Positions 30,301-39,100 of a stretch of DNA of 64,000 bases are shown here, in pieces. Source of the DNA: Nemertoderma westbladi. Lineage: Eukaryota > Xenacoelomorpha > Nemertodermatida > Nemertodermatidae. Below the pieces are notes generated by a model. That model searched no databases. It saw nothing but the letters and a program-made list of their open reading frames with translations, and was not told the DNA's origin. The translations under genes and the position numbers were made by a program. How positions within the stretch are numbered: position 1 is the first letter of the stretch; every line of letters begins with the position of its first letter. The stretch lies in assembly GCA_032718475.1 (NCBI GenBank), contig JAUCBJ010008490.1, forward strand, positions 62,001 to 126,000, in the 5' to 3' direction.

Positions 30301-31090
30301 AGAACGGATATACGGATACTACGGATAATCTGAACGGATATACGGATACTACGGATAAAATCCGAACTGATATACGGATACTACGGATAAAATCCGAACG
30401 GATATACGGATACTACGGATAAAAGCCGAACGGATATACGGATACTACGGATAAAATCCGAACGGATATACGGATACTACGGATAAAATCCGAACGGATA
30501 TACGGATACTAAGGATAAAATCCGAACGGATATGCGGATACTACGGATAAAATCAGAACGGATATACGGATACTACGGATAATCTGAACGGATATACGGA
30601 TACTACGGATAAAATCCGAACGGATATACGGATACTACGGATAAAATCAGAACGGATATACGGATACTACGGATAATCAGAACGGATACTACGGATAAAA
30701 TCCGAACGGATATACGGATACTACGGATAAAATCCGAACGGATATACAGATACTACGGATAAAATCCTAACGGATATACGGATACTACGGATAATCCGAA
30801 CGGATATACGGATACTATGGATAATCCGAACGGATATACGGATACTACGGATAAAATCCTAACGGATATACGGATACTACGGATAAAATCCGAACGGATA
30901 TACGGATACTACAGATAAAATCCGAACGGATATACGAATACTACGGATAAAATCTGAACGGATATACGGATACTACGGATAATCCGAACAGATATACGGA
31001 TACAACGGATAAAATCCGAACGGATATACGAATACTACGGATAACATCCTAACGGATATACGGATACTACGGATAAAATCCGAACGGATA
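24335..31090. repeat. 30/32-bp satellite array, block 2
   Basis: The same CGGATA-based satellite as block 1 lies between the two Gypsy copies. The first part (to about 27.7 kb) is duplicated after copy 2 from 36105, sharing rare variants such as AAATTCCTAACGG near the LTR and TACGGTAAAATCAG. The later part (27.8-29.77 kb) duplicates 17.6-19.6 kb. The stretch 29773-31090 is the satellite lost from unit A. New minor variants (ATACGAATAC, AATCCTAACGG) are common here and rare in block 1. No gene is seen. Confidence 0.96.
31087..31090. other. Target site duplication GATA, left of Gypsy copy 2
   Basis: GATA directly precedes the 5' LTR and is repeated at 36105-36108 after the 3' LTR. Removing the element and one copy restores an unbroken satellite monomer (CGGATATACGAATAC). 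GATA is frequent in the satellite, but the restored phase supports a true 4-bp duplication. Confidence 0.8.
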
Positions 31091-31285
31091 TGTAATGCCT
31101 GAGTACGAAGTATTGGTGAAGGGATCTAAGATATAATATATAGAGTTATATAGAGTTACCGGTAGTGTGTGTACAGGACTACTGGATATATTGAGAGAAT
31201 AGAGAATTATAAGATCTGATTAAGTGATTACTTTAATATATTATTTTCTTCTATTTGTCTATTAAATATTGTATGTTACATTATA
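31091..31285 (+). repeat. Gypsy copy 2 5' LTR (195 bp)
   Basis: It runs from TGTAATG to CATTATA and is identical by eye to the 3' LTR at 35910-36104. A TATA-like run (ATATAATATATAG) lies at about 31131-31143 and an ATTAAA poly(A)-type hexamer at 31261-31266. It presumably supplies the element's promoter and terminator; neither function is demonstrated. Confidence 0.95.
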
Positions 31286-31286
31286 T

Positions 31287-31304
31287 TGGTGACCCAGACG
31301 AGAT
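31287..31304 (+). other. Primer-binding site, tRNA-Trp type
   Basis: TGGTGACCCAGACGAGAT starts one base after the LTR. It is complementary at 16 of 18 positions to the 3' end of animal cytosolic tRNA-Trp including CCA (Drosophila tRNA-Trp recalled from knowledge). tRNA-Trp is the primer known for the CsRn1 clade, which agrees with the gag and RT signatures. Confidence 0.8.
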
Positions 31305-31342
31305 ATAAATCTAAATTCGAATAAACTCTAAAAGATCTAAAG

Positions 31343-32434
31343 ATGCCTGGGGGACTAGATTTACACAATCAACCTAAATCAATTTTAGAGGCAATCCTGC
31401 AATTAATACATCAAGACGACCCCGAATTTACCGGTATGCCGGCGACAAAGCAGGATATTCTAGACGAACTTAAAAATGAACTTCCTTCGGTAATTCGATT
31501 AGCATACAATCACGTCCACCAAGCTATAACTACAACCAACGTTCCTCAAAGTTATACGCCAACTATTGAAACTACAATAACTCATCCAATAGCAATTAAA
31601 CTGCCTACATTTTATGAAAAAGATTCGAGAGTTTGGTTTGACCAAATTGAACAAATCCTTTCGAATACTCCAGAGGATATTAAAAAGAACAGCCTTTTGC
31701 GAGTATTACCAACGAATGTTATTCTCGACAGCAGTACGCAGGTTTCCGACGATTTTACAACAATAAAACTCTGTGTAATTAAATTCTTCGATGATAGCGA
31801 AGAAAAACGTCTAAAGAGACTCCTTAAAGAACAACACCTCGGAGACCGAAAACCCTCTGTTACCCTGCGACAACTTCAACGTTTGGCACCTAACAATGAA
31901 AACCTTGTAAAGTTGCGATTCCTAGAATTATTGCCAGAACCGGTGCGTTTGGCGTTAATATCCATCGATGGAGTAGCCTTGGAGAAACTCGCGGAAATCG
32001 CGGATCGAATGGTCGAACAATTGTCGACCAATGATACAACTAATGTAAACCGAGTCACAATTCCAGGTAATAGTGCAACTGGGGGAGTAGTCCCTGAAAC
32101 AGGAAACCCTATGGAAATGTGGTGCAACAACATGACAAAACAATTATCGACATTAACGCAAGCAATCGATCGTCTATCACATCGAGATGACCATTCTCCT
32201 AACCGTGGTCGTAGTCGATATCATGGACGAAATCCAATCTCCGCCGAACGATCACCTTCAGCTGGAAGAGAATACCGACAACATCGCTCTAAGTCGCGTT
32301 CCTTCAACCCGGAAGGAAAATTCTGCTACTACCACTGGAGGTTCGGAAGGAAAGCAACCAAATGTTCTGGTCCCGAAAGTTGCAGTTGGAGAGATGGACC
32401 ACGCGAACCCTTAAACTCACAGTCGGGAAACTAA
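31343..32434 (+). CDS. gag: Gypsy copy 2 gag (363 aa)
   Basis: This is the full-length capsid/nucleocapsid protein, starting at the first ATG of the transcript after a 57-nt leader. The N-terminal two thirds are mostly helical-looking and contain IKLPTFYEKDSRVWFDQIE, a block typical of invertebrate Gypsy gag proteins (capsid N-terminal region). An Arg/Ser-rich tract (about residues 280-325) is followed by the C-x2-H-x9-C-x5-C knuckle in place of CCHC, as in CsRn1-type elements. The frame ends at TAA 32432-32434, immediately after GGGAAAC, so Pol is expected only as a -1 Gag-Pol fusion. No break is seen in this gene. Confidence 0.92.
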   Translation: MPGGLDLHNQPKSILEAILQLIHQDDPEFTGMPATKQDILDELKNELPSVIRLAYNHVHQAITTTNVPQSYTPTIETTITHPIAIKLPTFYEKDSRVWFDQIEQILSNTPEDIKKNSLLRVLPTNVILDSSTQVSDDFTTIKLCVIKFFDDSEEKRLKRLLKEQHLGDRKPSVTLRQLQRLAPNNENLVKLRFLELLPEPVRLALISIDGVALEKLAEIADRMVEQLSTNDTTNVNRVTIPGNSATGGVVPETGNPMEMWCNNMTKQLSTLTQAIDRLSHRDDHSPNRGRSRYHGRNPISAERSPSAGREYRQHRSKSRSFNPEGKFCYYHWRFGRKATKCSGPESCSWRDGPREPLNSQSGN

Positions 32435-32468
32435 ACCACTCCGTCGACACAGCGGCCACCGACGGGGT
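32425..32468 (+). promoter_or_regulatory. -1 ribosomal frameshift signal, copy 2
   Basis: Slippery heptamer GGGAAAC is at 32425-32431, in phase G GGA AAC, with the gag stop TAA at 32432. A 6-nt spacer precedes a 9-bp stem (ACTCCGTCG at 32438-32446 with CGACGGGGT at 32460-32468; one G-U pair, 13-nt loop). Phase, spacing and stem match the canonical eukaryotic -1 design. Slippage places the ribosome in the protease frame. Confidence 0.85.
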
Positions 32469-32874
32469 AAATTCTATCTACGTAGCCGCGCATCCATTCG
32501 GACAATTTTTAGCAGATAGTGGAAGCGATTGTTGTGTTTTACCACTTTGTTACGCCACAAGTAAGTCTGTTAGTGTTCCTAATATTAAATTAAGAGCGGC
32601 CAACAAAACTCCTATAAAAGTAATTAGTAAAGAAAAACTCTATTTTATTCTACCTGATTTTGGTAATGAGGAATTTTATTGGAATTTCTATATAGCAGAT
32701 GTACCTCAACCTATATTAGGTTATGATTTTCTTAAAGAATATAGATTTTTGATTGACTGTGTAAACAATCGTCTAATTCCAATGGATAAATTAAAACTTC
32801 CTCTGAGTAAACCCAACATTGAAATTCAAAAACAACAAACGATACTTTACAACCAAATGTTCGCAGAATTATAG
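32425..32874 (+). CDS. pro: Gypsy copy 2 aspartic protease region
   Basis: The -1 frame after GGGAAAC encodes a retropepsin-like protease with LADSGSDCCVLP (catalytic Asp in D-S-G) and ILGYDFLKEY. It would mature Gag and Gag-Pol. The reading frame ends at double TAG stops (32872-32877), and RT continues a further -1 frame away. Because copy 1 has the same arrangement, this junction was present in the common parent. Confidence 0.87.
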   Translation, partial: GKLNHSVDTAATDGVNSIYVAAHPFGQFLADSGSDCCVLPLCYATSKSVSVPNIKLRAANKTPIKVISKEKLYFILPDFGNEEFYWNFYIADVPQPILGYDFLKEYRFLIDCVNNRLIPMDKLKLPLSKPNIEIQKQQTILYNQMFAEL

Positions 32875-34046
32875 TAGAAAACCCTGTTTATACTGACGAG
32901 GTTAACAAATTAGTGGATAAATACACTACAATATTTCAACCAATCAATGTCAATGACCCAATTTTACATAAAACTGAGCACCACATACTAACGACGGGAG
33001 CGCCAACATTCTCAAAACCGAGACGACTTTTTGGTGAACGTTTAGAAATCGCTAAAAAAGTATTTAATAAATGGGAAGAACAGGGAGTCTGTTACAGAGG
33101 TGAATCCCCATACGCAACTCCTTTACACATGGTGCCACAAACAAATTCTAAAACAACACCTTACAGAGCATGTGGTGATTACCGTAATTTAAATTCTCAA
33201 ACTGTACCTGACAGATACCCAATGCCAAACTTAAACGATATTCCCAATAAACTTCATGGCTGTACAGTGTTTTCAAAATTAGATCTTGCTTCTGCCTACA
33301 CACAGATTCCGATTACTGCCACAGATCAACTTAAAACTGCCATTACCACTCCCTTTGGGTTATTTATATTCCGTAGGATGCCCTATGGTCTGCGAAACGC
33401 AGCACAAACCTTCCAAAGGTTAATGGATACAGTACTGCAAGGAATCCCATTTGCATGGGTATATTTAGATGATATTATGGTTGCAAGTTCAAACCCAGAA
33501 GAACATCTTATACACCTTGATATTATATTTAAACTACTGTCTTCACAAGGTCTACACCTCAGACAAGAGAAGTGTAAATTCTTTTGTTCTAACATTAATT
33601 TTGTTGGAGCTCATATTTCCGCTGCTGGAGTATCCCCATCACCCGAGAAAGTAGAAGCAATCACCTGTTTCCCACAGCCGTCCACAATTAAGGGTCTCAA
33701 AAGATTCTTAGGTATGGCTGGCTTCTACCATAGATTTGTCCCAAACTTTTCTAGAATAGCAGCCCCACTAACTAATATGACAAGAAATATTAAAGGAAAA
33801 GGAAATTTTTCTTTAAACTGGACAGATGAATCATTAACTGCATTCAGAGAACTCAAAAATGCACTTCAGAACAGCGTAATTCTTGCTTTTCCGAAACTTG
33901 GAGCTAATTTTGAGTTAGAACTCACCACAGATGCTTCCAAAGTAGCTGCAGGTGCTGTATTACACCAGATAGTGGACAAGGTTAAAACCTTTAGCTTTCT
34001 TCTCAGCAAAGTACACTCCAAACGAATCAAACAAATCCGCATTTGA
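32868..34046 (+). CDS. pol: Gypsy copy 2 reverse transcriptase
   Basis: The polymerase domain has CGDYRNLN, FSKLDLASAYTQI, FRRMPYGLRNAAQTFQ and the catalytic YLDD, all intact, followed by the thumb/connection blocks FLGMAGFYHRFVPNF and FELELTTDASKVAAGAVL (start of RNase H). It differs from copy 1 at one residue seen (GKGNFS against GKGHFS). There is no good ATG; translation would have to come from Gag-Pro. After about 33987 the frame is wrong for RNase H because of a shared 1-nt shift, so the final ~20 residues are out of frame. Confidence 0.93.
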   Translation: MIVENPVYTDEVNKLVDKYTTIFQPINVNDPILHKTEHHILTTGAPTFSKPRRLFGERLEIAKKVFNKWEEQGVCYRGESPYATPLHMVPQTNSKTTPYRACGDYRNLNSQTVPDRYPMPNLNDIPNKLHGCTVFSKLDLASAYTQIPITATDQLKTAITTPFGLFIFRRMPYGLRNAAQTFQRLMDTVLQGIPFAWVYLDDIMVASSNPEEHLIHLDIIFKLLSSQGLHLRQEKCKFFCSNINFVGAHISAAGVSPSPEKVEAITCFPQPSTIKGLKRFLGMAGFYHRFVPNFSRIAAPLTNMTRNIKGKGNFSLNWTDESLTAFRELKNALQNSVILAFPKLGANFELELTTDASKVAAGAVLHQIVDKVKTFSFLLSKVHSKRIKQIRI

Positions 34047-34674
34047 TCGAGAATTACTAGCGATATATTTATCACTTAAACATTTTTCGTGGTTAATTGG
34101 AACACAATTTAATATAAAAACTGACCACAAACCACTACTACACATTCTCACTATGAAGAATCCTACACCTCAACAATCCAGATGGATCTCTTATCTCTCG
34201 GAATTCAATTGCACAATTACACACGTAGCAGGAGCCACCAATGTAGTAGCCGACACATTATCCCGTACCACATCAGCAATTAGCATTGAATATGACGAAT
34301 CGTTAGCTAAAGCTCAATCAGAAGATTCATCACTTATGTCATTTATCAACAAAACTAATCTTCCATTGAAGAAAATAGCAATTGGAGATACAATTTTATG
34401 GTGTGACGCCACAACAGATTACCTTAGACCATATGTACCAACCAACATGAGATTTGGATTATTTTCTCAAGTTCATGGACTCTCACATTTGGGAGCTAGG
34501 GCAACTATTAAACAAATTTGTGAAAAATACATTTGGCCTGGAATTAAACATGATCTTAGAAGATGGTGTCGAGAGTGTATCCGTTGCCAAAGAAGTAAAG
34601 TAATTAGACATACAAAGGCCCCACCCAATTGGATCAATTCCAACATCAGACCGTTTCCAGTCAATTCATATTGA
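33985..34674 (+). pseudogene. pol: Gypsy copy 2 RNase H and integrase N-terminus, frameshifted
   Basis: This frame carries RNase H (FDRELLAIY, TDHKPLLHIL, VVADTLSR) and the integrase H-H-C-C zinc module (HGLSHLG ... CRECIRCQ). At about 34621-34628 the tetranucleotide CCCA is duplicated relative to copy 1. This 4-bp insertion throws the frame out just after the zinc module, and the reading ends at TGA 34672-34674. The DDE core continues in the next frame. It is a private lesion of this copy; copy 1 has the uninterrupted tetranucleotide. Confidence 0.9.
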
Positions 34675-35914
34675 TATAGTCAGACCTCTACCACCTTCAA
34701 ATGGTTTCCGTTATATGGTAACTATTATCGACCGTTTCACCAGATGGCCGGAAGTAATACCGGTGAGTAATATTGATACTATAAGTGTAGCGAAAGGACT
34801 GATCAATAGTTGGATCAGTCGTTTTGGTGTTCCTCGAGAACTCATATCAGACAGAGGAGCGCAATTTGAATCGAATATTTGGGGCGAATTGATGACTTTA
34901 CTTGGTATTACACGAAAGCGAACAACATCATATCATCCCCAGTGTAACGGCGCTGTGGAAAGGTTTCACAGAACTTTAAAGAATGCTTTAAGAGCACATG
35001 CAGTTGACTCCAGTTGGTCGGATTCATTGCCAATGGTACTTTTGGGTCTGCGAACGAGCGTTAATTGCTCTGGATTCAGTCCATCCACAATGATTTATGG
35101 AGGAACAATAGAACTTCCTCAACAATTCTTTGTTCCAACAGATGTTGAGAAAAACACATCAACTTATTTACCGCAATATATGGAAAAACTTTTCGAAACA
35201 ATAAATAATTTTACTGTTCCGGAACGGAAACATTCAACACCAACATATATACCAACATCTTTAGACTCTGTGACGCATGTTTGGATACGAAATGATCGAC
35301 TCAAGTCCAGTCTCAGTGATCGTTATAATGGACCATTTAAGATAATTGAAAGAAAAGATAAAACAGTTAGTATTTCTATTAAAGGAAAGTTGGATACAGT
35401 TTCCATAGACCGCACAAAACCTGCCTTTGTAAATACAGAGGAAGACAAAGAGCAGATCAAAACTGATAGAGTCACCCATTGTGATAAAACAACCAATAAT
35501 TATACAAGTAAGACAACTCAGCATGACCAACCACCCAAATTCAAACCTAATCAAGTCGTAATGGCTAAACGAAACGGATTTAGATTTTGGCCAGGTTTAA
35601 TAATGAACAATATCACAAGGATTCGAAATTGCAAGTGTCCAACAGATTGTGTACCCATTAAGTTTTTTGGTGCAGATAGTAAAGAATTCATACCTTTGAG
35701 TAATATTTTATTATTCAAACCAGAAAATACTAAACACGTTACCACAAGAAATTTTAATAATGCAATTGATATTGCAAAAAGGTATTTAGATTTATGTAAA
35801 GTTAACTCACTATTTAGCAATAAAACTAGCAAAACTGTCAAATTTTCTTCAGATAAACATTATGCATATTTTTATAAAAATGATGCTCCGCAACTCATAC
35901 GAGGGGTACTGTAA
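34625..35914 (+). pseudogene. pol: Gypsy copy 2 integrase core and PWWP-like C-terminus
   Basis: This is the continuation of integrase after the 4-bp insertion. From 34715 (an internal ATG) 399 codons are open. It contains the second and third DDE residues (LISDRGAQF, CNGAVERFH), the GPY/F module (HVWIRNDRLKSSLSDRYNGPF, about residues 190-230), a polar linker, and a PWWP-like domain at about residues 278-360 (35546-35794). In that domain the AK-x-x-G-F-x-F-WP strand and the FFG strand place F, W and F where PWWP proteins hold the aromatic cage for methyl-lysine. The Arg codon CGA that is TGA in copy 1 is intact. The stop TAA at 35912-35914 is supplied by the LTR (TG-TAA). Confidence 0.85.
35901..35909 (+). 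other. Polypurine tract of Gypsy copy 2
   Basis: GAGGGGTAC directly precedes the 3' LTR, in the position where plus-strand DNA synthesis is primed. Copy 1 has GGGGGGTAC. The tract overlaps the last pol codons. Confidence 0.65.
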
Positions 35915-36104
35915 TGCCTGAGTACGAAGTATTGGTGAAGGGATCTAAGATATAATATATAGAGTTATATAGAGTTACCGGTAGTGTGTGTACAGGACTA
36001 CTGGATATATTGAGAGAATAGAGAATTATAAGATCTGATTAAGTGATTACTTTAATATATTATTTTCTTCTATTTGTCTATTAAATATTGTATGTTACAT
36101 TATA
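35910..36104 (+). repeat. Gypsy copy 2 3' LTR (195 bp)
   Basis: It is identical by eye to the 5' LTR (31091-31285). The pol stop codon is embedded in its first five bases (TGTAA). It is followed by the GATA target duplication and then satellite. Confidence 0.95.
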
Positions 36105-39100
36105 GATATACGAATACTACGGATAAAATCCGAACGGATATACGGATACTACGGATAAATTCCTAACGGATATACGGATACTACGGATAAAATCCGAACG
36201 GATATACGAATACTACGGATAAAATCCTAACGGATATACGGATACTACGGATAAAATCCGAACGGATATACGAATACTACGGATAAAATCCTAACGGATA
36301 TACGGATACTACGGATAAAATCCGAACGGATATACGGATACTACGGATAAAATCAGAATGGATATACGGATAATACGGATAATCCGAACGGATATACGGA
36401 TACTACGGATAAAATCAGAACGGATTTACGGATAATACGGATAATCCGAATGGATATACGGATACTACGGATAAAATCCGAACGGATATACGAATACTAC
36501 GGATAAAATCCGAACGGATATATGAATACTACAGATAAAATCCGAACGGATATACGGATACTACGGATAAAATCCGAACGGATATACGAATACTACGGAT
36601 AAAATCCTAACGGATATACGGATACTACGGATAAAATCCGAACGGATATACGAATACTACGGATAAAATCCTAACGGATATACGGATACTACGGATAAAA
36701 TCCGAACAGATATACGAATACTACGGATAAAATCCTAACGGATATACGGATACTACGGATAAAATCCGAACGGATATACGGATACTACGGATAAAATCAG
36801 AACGGATATACGGATAATACGGATAATCCGAACGGATATACGGATACTACGGATAAAATCAGAACGGATATACGGATAATACGGATAATCCGAATGGATA
36901 TACGGATACTACGGATAAAATCCGAACGGATATACGGATACTACGGATAAAATCCGAACGGATATACGGATACTACGGATAATCCGAACGGATATACGGA
37001 TACTACGGATAAAATCCGAACGGATATACGGATACTACGGATAATCCGAACGGATATACGGATACTACGGATAAAATCCTAATGGATATACGGATACTAC
37101 GGATAAAATCCGAACAGATATACGGATACTACGGATAATCCGAACGGATATACGGATACTACGGATAAAATCCTAACGGATATACGGATACTACGGATAA
37201 AATCAGAACGGATATACGGATACTACGGATAATCAGAACGGATATACGGATACTACGGATAATCCGAACGGATATACGGATACTACGGATAAAATCCGAA
37301 CGGATATACGGATACTACGGATAAAATCAGAATGGATATACGGATACTACGGATAAAATCAGAATGGATATACAGATACTACGGATAATCCGAACGGATA
37401 TATGGATACTACGGATAATCCGAACGGATATACGGATACTACGGATAAAATCAGAATGGATATACGGATACTACGGATAATCCGAACGGATATACGGATA
37501 CTACGGATAATCCGAACGGATATACAGATACTACGGATAAAATCAGAATGGATATACGGATACTATGGATAATCCAAACGGATATACGGATACTACGGAT
37601 AATCCGAACGGATATACGGATACTACGGATAAAATCCGAACGGATATACGGATACTACGGATAAAATCAGAATGGATATACGGATACTACGGATAATCCG
37701 AACGGATATACGGATACTACGGATAAAATCCGAACGGATATACGGATACTACAGATAAAATCAGAATGGATATACGGATACTACGGATAAAATCAGAATG
37801 GATATACAGATACTACGGATAATCCGAACGGATATACGGATACTACGGATAATCCGAATGGATATACGGATACTACGGATAAAATCAGAATGGATATACG
37901 GATACTACGGATAATCCGAACGGATATACGGATACTACGGATAATCCGAACGGATATACGGATACTACGGATAAAATCAGAATGGATATACGGATACTAC
38001 GGATAATCCAAACGGATATACGGATACTACGGATAATCCGAACGGATATACGGATACTACGGATAAAATCCGAACGGATATACGGATACTACGGATAATC
38101 CAAACGGATATACGGATACTACGGATAATCCGAACGGATATACGGATACTACGGATAAAATCCGAACGGATATACGGATACTACGGATAAAATCAGAATG
38201 GATATACGGATACTACGGATAATCAGAACGGATATACGGATACTACGGATAAAATCCTAACGGATATACGGATACTACAGATAAAATCCGAACGGATATA
38301 CGGATACTACGGATAAAATCCGAACGGATATATGGATACTACGGATAAAATCAGAATGGATATACGGATACTACGGATAATCAGAACGGATATACGGATA
38401 CTACGGATAATCAGAATGGATATACGGATACTATGGATAATCCGAACGGATATACGGATACTACGGATAATCCAAACGGATATACAGATACTACGGATAA
38501 AATCCGAACGGATATACGGATACTACGGATAAAATCAGAATGGATATATGGATACTACGGATAATCAGAACGGATATACGGATACTACGGATAATCCGAA
38601 CGGATATACGGATACTACGGATAAAATCAGAATGGATATACGGATACTACGGATAATCCGAACGGATATACGGATACTACGGATAATCCGAACGGATATA
38701 CGGATACTACGGATAAAATCCGAACGGATATACGGATAAAATCAGAATGGATATACGGATACTACGGATAATCAGAACGGATATACGGATACTACGGATA
38801 AAATCCTAACGGATATACGGATACTACGGATAAAATCCGAACGGATATACGGATACTACGGATAAAATCCGAACGGATATACGGATACTACGGATAAAAT
38901 CCGAACGGATATACGGATACTACGGATAAAATCAGAATGGATATATGGATACTACGGATAATCAGAACGGATATACGAATACTACGGATAAAATCCGAAC
39001 GGATATACGGATACTACGGATAAAATCAGAACGGATATACGGATACTACGGATAAAATCCTAACGGATATACGGATACTACGGATAATCCGAACGGATAT

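Larger units (their letters stand above)
31091..36104 (+). mobile_element. Ty3/Gypsy (CsRn1-like) retrotransposon copy 2, full length
   Basis: This is a 5014-bp element: LTR, primer-binding site, short leader, gag, -1 frameshift, protease, RT, RNase H, integrase with PWWP-like tail, polypurine tract, LTR. The LTRs are identical by eye, so insertion is recent or the LTRs were homogenised. The CHCC gag knuckle, tRNA-Trp-type primer site and RT signature all point to the CsRn1 clade. The coding capacity is compromised: a frame break between protease and RT, a 1-nt shift in RNase H (both shared with copy 1), and a private 4-bp duplication in integrase. Transposition would need help in trans. Confidence 0.96.
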
